A DNA stretch of 64,000 nucleotides from assembly GCF_000226115.1 (NCBI RefSeq), contig NC_016457.1, forward strand, positions 4,774,001 through 4,838,000. The letters are read 5' to 3'. Made by a program: the position numbers and the translations under genes. This document shows positions 44,911 to 55,827 of this stretch, one piece after another. The notes beneath the pieces were generated by a model that was not told the DNA's origin, ran no database searches, and was given only the letters and a program-made list of their open reading frames with translations. How positions within the stretch are numbered: the stretch's first letter is position 1; each line of letters begins with the position of its first letter. This DNA is from Thermothielavioides terrestris NRRL 8126. Taxonomy: Eukaryota; Ascomycota; Sordariomycetes; Sordariales; Chaetomiaceae.

Positions 44911-47900
44911 GCCAGGTTGACCGAAGGGGGGTGGTGTGTTTTAGTTTTAAGGCTAAGGAGGCTTGGGTTGTTCGTGGCAGCGGGTAGGGTTTCACGGCGG
45001 GTTCCGCGGTTAGCGCATGCGTTGGGTTGGACGGTCTAGTAGCCGTTCGAGGCTCCGGGTTCTCATTGCAAGTTACTAGTATGCGGCATGCTGAGGCGCT
45101 TGGGTTATGATGTATGCTGTGCAGAGTTGGTATTTATGGTATGTGTTTCCAACTTGTTGCCCATCACGATTGGGACTTGATAGGTGCGAACCAGCGGCCC
45201 CGGAAGGATTAATTTTTGTGCAGGAAACAGGGGGCGAGCAAGCGAGTCGGACCAGCGTGAATTCAATGCCCCTGGCGTCCTGGTCCATATGTCCAGTGCT
45301 TCGGCTGCCCAGGATCATAACCAAACAGATATGGATTGGCCAACTAGGAGGCCGGAAGCTGGAAACGACGTGGCGAAGAGCCCATCTCTGCTTCGAGTAC
45401 ACTACAACAATATACCCTACTCTATCCGTTTTCAGCGCCGGGTCCCAGTTGTACCTGCTAACAGCCAGATTGAGGGCCGCATACGAGGGAGACGAGAGGC
45501 GTTTGTTGAGCGGTCGACCTCACTCGAGCGAGACTGCGTCCTGGGGCTATGGCCCACCCTACGAGGTTAGGATTAACCGGAACAAACCGTCATGGGCGGC
45601 ATTGTAGATCTGGGCGCCTGGTTTGCTTCGTCTCATCCACCTAGCTCACCCACATAACCCCTGAGGGAAGAAATAAAGCATCTCAACGCAGGTGCTCAGG
45701 CAACCCGAAACGCCAGGCGTATCCCTCTGCGTTGTCCCGGAGTGTTCCTCCTGTGTTCTAGTCTCACCGTAACGCGTATCAGCGACGACAACGTTGTGTG
45801 GCCGTTCAAACCGGGGGCCAACCACCTACCCACGACACTGTCCGCCTCGCAACTTCCTAAAAAGCGCACCCGAGAGTTTCCCTGAACGGAGTGCCAGCAC
45901 GTAAATACCCGTTGCCCCTTCGTTCTGGCATCTCGCTAATCAGCCGGAGCAAGCAAACAAGTGGCGTCGCCCATTCGGCGCAGTCTCGGATCTGCATCTC
46001 AGTCACGGGCATGACAGGATGGCAGGAGCGGCGAATAAGGGGCACGCATCCCCGCCATTTCGACGGCAGCACGCAACCCACCATCCCCATGCTTCCAATT
46101 GCCGCTCTGCCGCCTGTTTCGATGGATCCTGCCCCGCACGTGGGAGGCCATACTGCGTAAACCCCGCGAACAGGGAGGCGATGGCAGCCATCGATTTTGA
46201 CTGCCGAGAGGCCGCGAGTGAAATAGGCCAGCGGCAGCCGGTCGCGTCAAGCGGTACCTTCGCCTCCGGGACTTTGCCATCCAGTCTCAAAACACATGCC
46301 GCAAGCCTCCTGGAAGCTGATCGTCCTTTTCCTCGGCGGCGATCATGGGCTGGGCGCGTTGGGCTCCTCGATGTTACACAGCAGAGAGGCATGCACGAGA
46401 GGGCATTGCGCATGCGCAAAGGCGCCAGTCTCAGTTGTTTCTGGATGTTCCCGCTGGTGCCCAACACCACCGAGTTCATTGTCGTTGGCCTATGACAGTC
46501 AGTGACCTCGGGACGGTTCGGGAAGCGCGAAGGAAGAAACACGCATTCAACCATCGACGAATCGGTCTCTGTTACCAAGCAGTCCCAGAACAGCGCCAGT
46601 CGTTCGCGGCCGCGTTGCCAGAAGACGGGTAGCGCTGACCGGCAAAAACGTGTGGTTCTGATTCAGCTAGCTGCCGAGTCAACAAAGAACCATGCTTGAG
46701 CAGAGTCTGCACGCTGCCCAAAAAGGGGGGATCGAGCCGGGTTCGGTGGTACCGACTGGGCGAAGGAAGAGAGGGCTTGCTGACTTGCATGACGTTGTCG
46801 GTTCACCAACCTCCGGCGGTTTTGAGCTCAGCAACCTCAACCCGTCGAATCACCAAAACCAAGCCAGAGCGGATAATCATGCGGACGGGCAAGAGGTAAG
46901 TGGAGAGAAGGGGCAAGAGCAGAGGGAATATGCGCCGTGGCCCCCGGTCACTTATCTGCGCTGCCATCCCCCCTTTTTGATCGGAGACACGGTAACGCCG
47001 CTGATGTGGGAGGATGTTTAGCGAGCATGCAGCGTCTCAAGGAACTGCCTAAACTCGCAAGCGCTGCACAACGCGGGCGGGCACGTCATATGGTGAAATA
47101 TGACCATCGCCGGGTCGGCCACAGGGGATCCGCGTCCCGCGGCGAGCCCCGCGATCCCAGCGACAAGAAAAAGCTTGTTGGACACCGCCCATGTCGAAAG
47201 ACCCGTACCGTTACCGTACACTCAGCACTGTACTTCCGCACCATGCAGAGCCGTGTCAGAAATGGCAAAGCCGCGAACAAGACGGTGGCACGTTGTCTTA
47301 GCCCCGTGTAGCCGTGTAGGGGGGGACTCGGCCCTGTCCTTGCGCGCCCCCCGAACGGACCGACGGCTCGGCACCTCAGCTTGGGGAGGTGACGTTTTGG
47401 TGGAAGCAAGATGTGTCGTTGCATGCCTTGCCCATTGCGCACTCCGCTTCGCGCCCACGTGACTTCGAGCGTTTGCACGCAAGATGACTTAGGGGCAGCC
47501 GGTTGTGCAAGCAAGCCGAAGCCAACAAATGGAAGCGGGAGATAATAAACGTTAGATGCAGTGCAGCAAGGCGCATGTCGAGACCTCCGAACCATCCTGC
47601 CCCTTGACTGCCCGCCTGCCAACCCTTCCAGCTGTTTTTGTCTCCTTCCTGAGCACGGTAGGTGCTACCTTCCTGAGGTTGCTTGCCCCGCAATCTGAGT
47701 GGGCCCACTGCACTGAGCTTCAACCACCACGCTGGACCGGGGGCCCCACACGGAAAGGGACGTTACAGTAGATCTCGGTGTGCACGCCCACACCTCGCGC
47801 TACCGGTAATTATCGAGACCTTTTAGCTTACCATGTGCTGTCACCGAGAGTCCCCGTGATGTACAGACTACTTCGTGGAAAAACTCTCGCCGACAGTTTG

Positions 47901-47964
47901 CACTGGTTGCCGCTCCGACCGGTCCATCGGGGACCGCGGAGCAGTTGTGGTGGCAGTGAGCTCA

Positions 47965-47974
47965 ACCTAGGTAC
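47965..47974. repeat. ACCTAGGTAC palindrome
   Basis: Member of the scattered CCTAGG/GGTACC palindrome set, inside the gene-free region. Confidence 0.5.
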
Positions 47975-49326
47975 TGCGGTAAGAGCTCACACGACTCGGT
48001 AACGTCCTGTGTAATATTGTGTACGGATCCGTAATCACATGCTCAACTGCCGTGACCAAGCTCCATTGCGCGATTGTCGAACAACCTTCACCCTTCCTAT
48101 CGTACCACGTGCCCGGCGTTGAGATTCGGCCGTGACGGAATGCCCCGAAGGCAGCTGTTTTCGAGCCTCTTGTTTCTATATTTGGCAAGTACGTTGGCCT
48201 GGGCCTGGGCCCGGGACCGGTCGCTCCTGCGAGTGATGCTCTGGTCGATGATCAGGCCTGTCGCGCGTGGATCGGAGCCGCGCGGGCGCTAATCATCTCG
48301 CAGCCGTAATCTCGGGATGCCAAACAGCTTGACCTTTCGAGGGGCCACCGTCGTTTGTTTTACGTTAGTTACCGCTGGCCGTTTTCAGTGGACCTCCAAT
48401 TTCAACTTCCCAGCTTCCCATCTGTCTCGCGACAGCGCAGCCTGGGGTCCTGTCCAGTCGCCAATAATAAGTTAACCGCCGAGTCAAGCCAGCGATGGTT
48501 CTTCAGCCGATGACCAGTGGATCGCGCGAACATTGTCTGCTCGCCAGTCAGCAGGAGTCTGGTCTCGTGTAGGCACGGTCTCCGGGGTCCAGGCGGTGGA
48601 TTAGCGCATTCCGGGTGGTCATGAGACCTCCAAAGGCGCTTTGAAGATCCACATCCCTGACGCGCATCGCTCCAAGACCGAGTTGCGGAAATGCACACAC
48701 AGACAGCGAACTTTCCTTATCGTCGGGCATCAGCGTACTCCGTGCGACGTCAACAGTAGAAGCATCTCACCATGTGCTCGTCGGGCTCGATGACGCACAC
48801 ATTATACACATTCGAGTTGTTTCTCTGCCCCAATCGCAGAATCCAGCGGATTATCGGCGTAGTGGTCCAGGCCGAACTGGTCCTTCCATATTTGCCCCTC
48901 CTTGCGTGCCAAGTCGAAGGAAGAGAGAGCCGGAAGGTGTGCCGGCCTCCGGTCATCCACGGCACTGTCTCAGCGCAGCCCAATGATGACGCAGAGGGCT
49001 GCCCGCCCCGCCCGATCTCTTGGACGCCGGCATCACCTCGGAATGGTGAAGGAAGAGGTTGGCTGGAGATTGGCCATGCAAGGAACCAAACAGTTCCTTG
49101 ACAGGTGCGCCTTCTGATGCAGGACCGTTCCAGGATGTTTGGTTATGACTGCGGGAGGTATTAGAGGAACCTACGCAGTAAGCTTCCTTGCCATCGACGC
49201 AAGATGTCTGCAAGGACTTGCTCCTCCGTCTCTTCTGCTCAACCCCCGCCGTCACAGATATTTGCATACCTGACAGTGATCGTAAGCAGCAGTCACGGTA
49301 ATTTGAGGTAGGCACGGAGTAGGTTG

Positions 49327-49340
49327 GTTAGGTACCTACC
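49327..49340. repeat. GTTAGGTACCTACC palindrome
   Basis: GGTACC-centred member of the scattered set, next to GAGTAGGTTG. Confidence 0.6.
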
Positions 49341-49926
49341 TGACTTTTGGGATACATATGGTAACCACAGCAGTCAAGTCCGTTCGCTAGATGGCTTCAC
49401 TCTCGGCGCAACTCAACTTTTCAATGTAAAAAATATTGGAACTGGCGAGGGAAACAAGCGTCTACATCTAACTGGAGTTCAATGGGTGTTTACTGCGTAT
49501 GCGTCAAGCTGTATTCCGTATCCACGTTTCTCTTCTTCCGTCCTGAGCATCATCTGTGCCCCAATCGGCCATGGCAATCACGGTACGAAGTACTTCTTGG
49601 CACTGGACCCATGGGCGTTCTCTGGGTCACCATGAGGAACGAACTGGCAGGTGGCCATTTCGGATTTCTCAATTGCCCCACATCGGGCCTCAGACAAGGG
49701 GCGACAAAGACAGCAGAAGCAAGTTGGCCCACTGCTCGAAACGCTGGAGCCAGGCGGGCGGCCTGACGTTCACTTGCCAGCCAGACCCCACGCCAGGGCT
49801 GGCTGCCGTGCCCATTTTGGAGGCTATTTCCAACTGGCAGCTGCCCCATCAGGACGGCCCCTCCCCAGTGGTTTCTGGAGGGTCACGTCAGACCTCGACG
49901 AACAAGATTCTCTGTGAACCTGTAGA

Positions 49927-49939
49927 GTACCTAGGTAGT
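49927..49939. repeat. GTACCTAGGTAGT palindrome
   Basis: CCTAGG-centred member of the scattered set; nearly identical to the copy at 16823. Confidence 0.6.
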
Positions 49940-51880
49940 TGTCTCTCCCTTTACTTACAAGCAGTTATCTTTGGTTGTCTCCTCTTGACCACCTGAACTC
50001 CCGTGTAAGGTGCCAGCCCTTGCCGATGCATCCAGCTGCGTGTTTCGGTTTACTCTTTACCTCTTGCGTCACCTGCTCAAACCACAGTTGTACAGTACAG
50101 TACCCTGCCTGCACCTTAAGTTGCACGGAAAAACTAGCCCGCCTCCAGCCGCCGCATGGGCACGCATCTGAATGACGCGCTGAAAGTGGCACTGGCCAGC
50201 TATCACCTGCCCTAAGCACGCGCCCTTCGCTCCCCAAGCGATTCCGACCGAAGTCGGTACAGTACCTGCCTAAGCTTCTCTTTGTTTCCTGGTCGGGCAT
50301 TGAGCTGTGTAGCAGCGATCGCCTTGAATCAATCGTTGACAAGCTCTGCGGTTTTGCGGGCAGGTAATATCACAACAGTCGCTCGACCAACCGGAGGTTA
50401 ACCATTTCCACTTCCAGTTCACCACGCGAGCCACTCCCTGCCGACCCTGCGTCGGAGCTACTCTACACTAAAAAGCCCAAACCCCAGGTGACAACGGGCC
50501 GGGACGAGCCCCTCCTCTCCACGCGAGCAGAGAGCCATTCATCATCTCGCCTGCCCCAAACGAGGCTCTCCGCACGATCTGGCGGCGACAACGGAAAGCA
50601 AGCGCGCGTAAGTGTTTGGCTTTTCCCGCTGTCTGTTTCATATGTTGCCCTGCCCTTTCCTTATTCCTCCCCAATCCCTCGCTGTCCACCTCGATGCACA
50701 CCGAGCTGTCCCAAAACGCTCACCTGCCTCCCAACCCTGGCCCCTTCCCGACCGACCCCTCAATTCCGCCTGCTTTGGTTGGCTGCAGCGATCGGACAGC
50801 GCACCGAGTCCCTGGCCATCTGACCTCACCAGATGTGGATGAGAGCTGCAGCAGCATGCGAATGGCAGGGAAGTTTTTCACACCCAGCAAAAGAGAAGCA
50901 AGACTGTCGCGCCCGTCGATCCGAGGGTGGCCTTCAGTTGCCGGGTGCTTTCTGTCCCTTTCCTTTTGTTTTTCCCTCTTATGCCAGCAATCGCCTTGTT
51001 AGTTTCAACAACGCAGTTTGCAGCGGTGCTCCAGTCGTTTCCACAGCCAGATCAATCGAGCTAAGGTCGCCCGAGTCCATGCGTCCCGCATCCTCGCGGA
51101 GCCACTCGACCCTGGCCTGGGACCGCCTGCCGCACCACACGCCAGGCTGCCCCTTGTGTGCGGTCGTCGCCACCACAGTTGCCCTCCTGCTGTTCCCCGC
51201 CATCTTTTTACTTAGCTAGCGCACGCCCCGCCCCTCCAAAACCACACTGCATCCTGACCCGAGCGGGCACTCTGAAATTCAACCTTAACCTCTCACATCG
51301 CTGTGTTCGCCGTTCCTTCCCTTTCGCAACGTCTTCTGGTCTCCACCTCCACGCCGCGAACATCGCACACCCTGACACCATCTCGCTTTCCCCCACCCAA
51401 GAACCGCCGGGGCATTACATGAAGCACCGAATTGCGAGAGCGTCCCTCTAACCGCAGGGCCATAACACAGTTCTGCATCGCAGCCAATCCACGTCTGTTT
51501 TGCAGTCACCCCAGCTGCATCAGCTCCCCCGCCCAGAATTCCCTCTGCGCCGCCCAGTGCGTCGCTCCGGCCCCAAAACCGAGACCCCGGCATCGGGCTA
51601 CGAGGCGCCGGCACCCAAACGAGCCCTCCAAAGGTTGACGAAATCGTCAATTCGAACCCTAACCGCGCGCTTCTCGGGCTGCTGCACAGAAAGAACCCGG
51701 GCAAGAAAACGTCGAGCCCCGCAGCTCGCACACTCTTGTCGCCAGGATTCTGACGACTTGTTGCCCAACACGGCCGACACCAGCGCTCTCGCGGCTCGTC
51801 CTTCCTTTCCCCTGCCGCCAATACGGCTCGGTTGTCCCCAGCGGTAGCACCGACTTGACACCGCGTATACCTGAAGAAGC

Positions 51881-53350
51881 ATGGCGTCAAATCGGCCAGC
51901 AGCATTCAACACCCTACGGATGGGAGGTGAGACCGCTGCTCGAATCTAGGTTCCGAGCGAGGGACCCCAATGGGACGCCGTACTGACGAAGCAATGTAGA
52001 AGTAATCCGCGAAAAGGTGCAAGATGGTATCACCGGCGAGACCCGCGAGATACAGTATACCCAGTGCAAGATTGTCGGCAACGGATCTTTCGGCGTAGTT
52101 TTCCAGACGAAGCTGTCGCCGTCCAACGAAGATGCGGCCATCAAGCGGGTCTTACAAGACAAACGCTTTAAGAATCGCGAGCTGCAAATCATGAGGATCG
52201 TGCGCCATCCCAACATTGTGCAGCTGAAAGCTTTCTACTACTCCAATGGCGAACGAGTAAGTCGTGTTGCTGCCCCGGGAGCACTTGTGGCGGCGCTTCC
52301 TTGCTGACGATCGTCGCGACAGAAAGACGAGGTCTACCTCAACCTCGTGCAGGAGTTTGTCCCCGAGACCGTCTACAGGGCCTCGAGATTCTTCAACAAG
52401 ATGAAGACGACCATGCCCACCCTAGAAGTGAAGCTGTACATCTACCAGCTTTTCAGGGCCTTGGCGTACATCCACTCACAAGGAATCTGCCATCGCGACA
52501 TCAAGCCGCAGAACCTCCTCCTAGACCCAAGCACTGGCGTGCTAAAGCTTTGCGACTTTGGCAGTGCCAAGATCCTAGTGGAGAACGAGCCGAATGTTTC
52601 GTACATTTGCTCGCGGTACTATCGGGCCCCGGAGTTGATCTTCGGCGCAACCAACTACACGACCAAGATTGGTAAGCGGGGACTGAGAGCGAAAAATGAG
52701 CTCGCTTGCGTCTGGGTATGGCAAACCGCTAACCGAATGGGCGAAACAGACGTGTGGTCCACCGGGTGCGTCATGGCCGAGCTCATGTTGGGCCAGCCGC
52801 TTTTCCCCGGGGAGTCTGGCATCGACCAGCTCGTAGAGATCATCAAGGTCCTCGGAACGCCCACGCGGGAACAGATCCGGACCATGAACCCGAACTACAT
52901 GGAGCACAAGTTCCCGCAAATCAAGCCTCACCCGTTCAGCAAAGTATTCCGTAAGGCGGACGCGAATGCTATTGACCTCATCGCGCGGCTGCTCGAGTAT
53001 ACTCCAACAGAACGCCTGGGCGCCATTGAAGCCATGGTGCATCCGTTCTTCGACGAGCTTCGCGACCCCAGCACGAAGCTGCCGGACTCGCGGCACGGGA
53101 CGGGCCAGCTCAGGGATCTTCCGCCCTTGTTCGACTTCTCGCGTCATGGTAAGGGATCTGTCACCGTGGTCTGCTTCTCGAAGGCTTGCTAACCAGATGT
53201 TCTCTTCTCTTTCTAGAGCTGTCCATCGCTCCTCACCTGAACCACCAGCTTGTGCCACCGCACATGATCCCGGTCCTCGCGGCGCGTGGGCTCGACATTG
53301 ACAACTTCACCCCGATGAGCAAGCAGGATATGATGGCGAAATTAGATTGA
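51881..53350 (+). CDS. GSK3: Glycogen synthase kinase 3 homologue
   Basis: CMGC-family serine/threonine kinase of the GSK-3/Shaggy group, a broad regulator of metabolism, stress response and development. Five exons give 394 residues, the usual fungal length: 51881-51926, 52000-52256, 52323-52671, 52750-53148 and 53217-53350. Landmarks are the Gly-rich loop GNGSFG (42-47), Lys64 in [13 protein letters not shown] (Asp160), DFGSAK (179-184), and activation-loop Tyr195 in [14 protein letters not shown], the site autophosphorylated in this family. The C-terminus [11 protein letters not shown] is short, as in fungal members. All introns are GT-AG. A (CA)9 run follows about 45 bp after the stop. Identification is unambiguous. 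Confidence 0.97.
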
Positions 53351-53396
53351 GTTGGCACAGGCGTGAACGAAAAGCCGTTCCGTCAGCTCGCGGTCG

Positions 53397-53414
53397 CACA
53401 CACACACACACACA
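53397..53414. repeat. (CA)9 dinucleotide repeat
   Basis: Perfect run of nine CA units just after the GSK3 stop codon, probably in its 3' untranslated region. Confidence 0.9.
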
Positions 53415-54189
53415 GAGTGTCCGTTATGTTGGGCAGTTTATGCTGTACTTCGCCAGCAGAGTATCATCCTCCAGATCCCGCTGGCGGCAGGCGACTCGCG
53501 GTCCCTTCGCCCCGTTCATGATCATGACAGGAAAAGAAAATGCCCATGTTGAGATACCCACAAGAGCAGCAAAAGGGTGGCGATGGAAACCAAGTAGGGG
53601 CGACGAGGCTCGGACCCTGCCGATGGCCACCTGTCCGCGCGAAAGCTGTGTCGAGAGATACGTGCGAGGAGTTTTTTGGGGTGTCAAAAGGAAGGGCGTC
53701 CGAGGCGCCTGCCACATGGTCCGCGGTACCGTCATGCTCGCAGGGACAAGCACGAAACAGGGTGGTTTGAAGGAAGGCCGCGTTGAGGGGGGAGGGAAAT
53801 TGCCAATGAAAACCACGGTTCTTTTCTTTCTAACCTTCTGCTTCTTCTCTCTCGTTTTAGAGTTCTGTTTTTTTTTCTTCTCTCTTCTCTTCTCTGCATG
53901 ACCGGCATGGCTTTTGCGTATTTCAACACGGTTCCCGATCGTTCCGGGCAAAGGTTTACGACTCACTTCTTACATTTGCCGTGGCAGGCGTCCACGCGCA
54001 AGCAGCGACGGGCAATGACAACAACAAGATTGGTGGTGGGCTGGGGCCTCCTTTCCCTCCCCTGCGTCTCCGCGGCCTTCCGGAATGAACTCCTCGACAC
54101 CCCCTGCCTTGTCTTCTTTTGCTGGGGCGGTCTGGCTACGATTGACGGGTTCTTAGGACATGGCATATAACTTGGCTTTGGTTCTCCTC

Positions 54190-54230
54190 TGTGTGTTTGT
54201 GTGTGTGTGCGTGTGTGTGTGTGTGGTGTG
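54190..54230. repeat. Imperfect (GT)n repeat
   Basis: About 40 bp of GT units broken by TTT, a GC and a GG. Confidence 0.85.
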
Positions 54231-55827
54231 GTCGGAAAGCCGAGGCTGGTTCCATGTTGTTGGCGTGCGCCGTCTCCTCCCCCCCTCCCCTCTCCCCCTC
54301 CGCTTCTTCCTCTCTCTCGTTTTTCTTTCCATCCTCCTCCTGCTCTCTCTCTTTCAAACTTTCCCCATATACTGGGGCATGGGGGCGCCTTTGCGAGGGG
54401 GGAAGTGGGTGGGGGGATGGTTTCGCCAAGGGAACAACCAAGACGGAATTGATGGACGGGAGATCGAAAACTGTGGGAAACTTTGCGGGAGTGGCTGATC
54501 GGTTCTTTTTGCGGGTTGGACTCGGGTAGATGATGATGACCTACCTACTTAGCGAGAAAGAAAGAAAGAGACAATTGTGACGGGACAGAGCAATTGTGTT
54601 GTTTGTCTTTGTCAGAGAGCACATCATGGTCCGGTATGGAGTACTACGACAGATTGGGTTGGGCAGGAAGGTTACGCGGCGCGGTTTTTGTCGGGCTGGC
54701 TCCGTTTTCTCATAAACTACCCAACTTTGACCCTCTACACACTGCAACTGCAACTGCACTCGGGGGCTGCCAGGCATCTTTCTGTGGGAATGTTGGGTTA
54801 GGTTCGGGCAGGGAGGAGAATTGGGGTATGGCGGCAGCGCGGATGCTGTTTATCTCTCTGTCTTGTCTGAATGTCTGCTCGCGCGCCTGCCTGTCTGTGC
54901 TTGGTAGTATTCTAAGAGTATGGTTGAGAAAAGAAGATTCTGTTGCTTGCTGCCTTACTTTACCTTGGGTGTGCCTTGGTGTCATCCGTACACCGGTGAT
55001 GAGTTTGGTGAGACTAGACTGCTCAGGGTGCAACGCCAGGATTTGAGGAGAGTGTTTTCTGTTTTTCCTGCCGGAACACCACGGCATGAGAAAATGGGAA
55101 GAAGTGTGGCAACCGGCACCGCCAGGCACTGATAAGCTACCAAGGCAAATAAGTGCCTTGCCGTCTGAAGAGCTATCCCTGTCCTACGTGCTACACTACA
55201 GTCATGTCGACCTACGTGTATGGTTTAGCGCGATGGAAAGATGCGATCTGGTCGGGAAGCACGGCAGGTGAGGTGAAGGGGTGGGCTGAGACAGAACGCC
55301 GCTGGGTGTGTGGGCGGGTGGTTGGCTACACGGCATTGAAACATTGAGCTGGTTTCAGAAAGCAGCCTTGCAAGATGGATAACTATGGTGAGAGAGCTCT
55401 TTCCTGATTTTGGGGCTGATGAGCTCTTGGAAAGATTGTTCGAATGATTGTGTCATGTCGTGATGCTTACCTAGCGAGCACCAAATACTTGGTGTTTTCC
55501 ACTTTGGTGACTTCTTTGTAACGTAATTACTGTGCTCTGGTGAAACCGGTCTCCAGGCCACATTCCTGCCTAACTTTGCAGGCCACAACCGCCCAAGCTT
55601 GACGTCTGGGACCCACAGTCAATTCGCGCCTGGTCTTGGCAAGTGCAACTTCACGCGAAACTGTTTCGCGGAGACTAAGTAAACGGCACCGTTTTGCAAT
55701 CCCAACAACCCGCAATCCTCAACTTGCAGCTCTGCCACAGTCACCTTTGCATCACTCCGTTTGCCGCCGTAGCGGTCCCTGCATTGCCACTCCTCCCGGG
55801 ATCTGAAAGGGCAAGCGATAGCCCACA

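Larger units (their letters stand above)
44911..51880. other. Seven-kilobase gene-free region
   Basis: Longest stretch without a supported gene. Frames up to about 190 codons occur on both strands but overlap one another and show no domain, splice pattern or family-like segment. It contains three TACCTAGGTA-type palindromes (47965, 49327 and 49927). From about 50500 to the GSK3 start it is C-rich, consistent with a long promoter and leader; a GTAAGT at 50608 could be a leader-intron donor, but this is unproven. Confidence 0.55.
53351..55827. other. Spacer between GSK3 and CBC1
   Basis: About 2.5 kb with the GSK3 3' region on the left and the CBC1 promoter on the right. It contains two dinucleotide runs, a T/C-rich strip (53800-53900 and 54270-54370) and no supported gene. 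Confidence 0.55.

Noticed and set aside
46003..46578. 191-codon minus-strand frame in the gene-free block
   Set aside because: It overlaps equally long plus-strand frames and shows no domain or homologue-like pattern.
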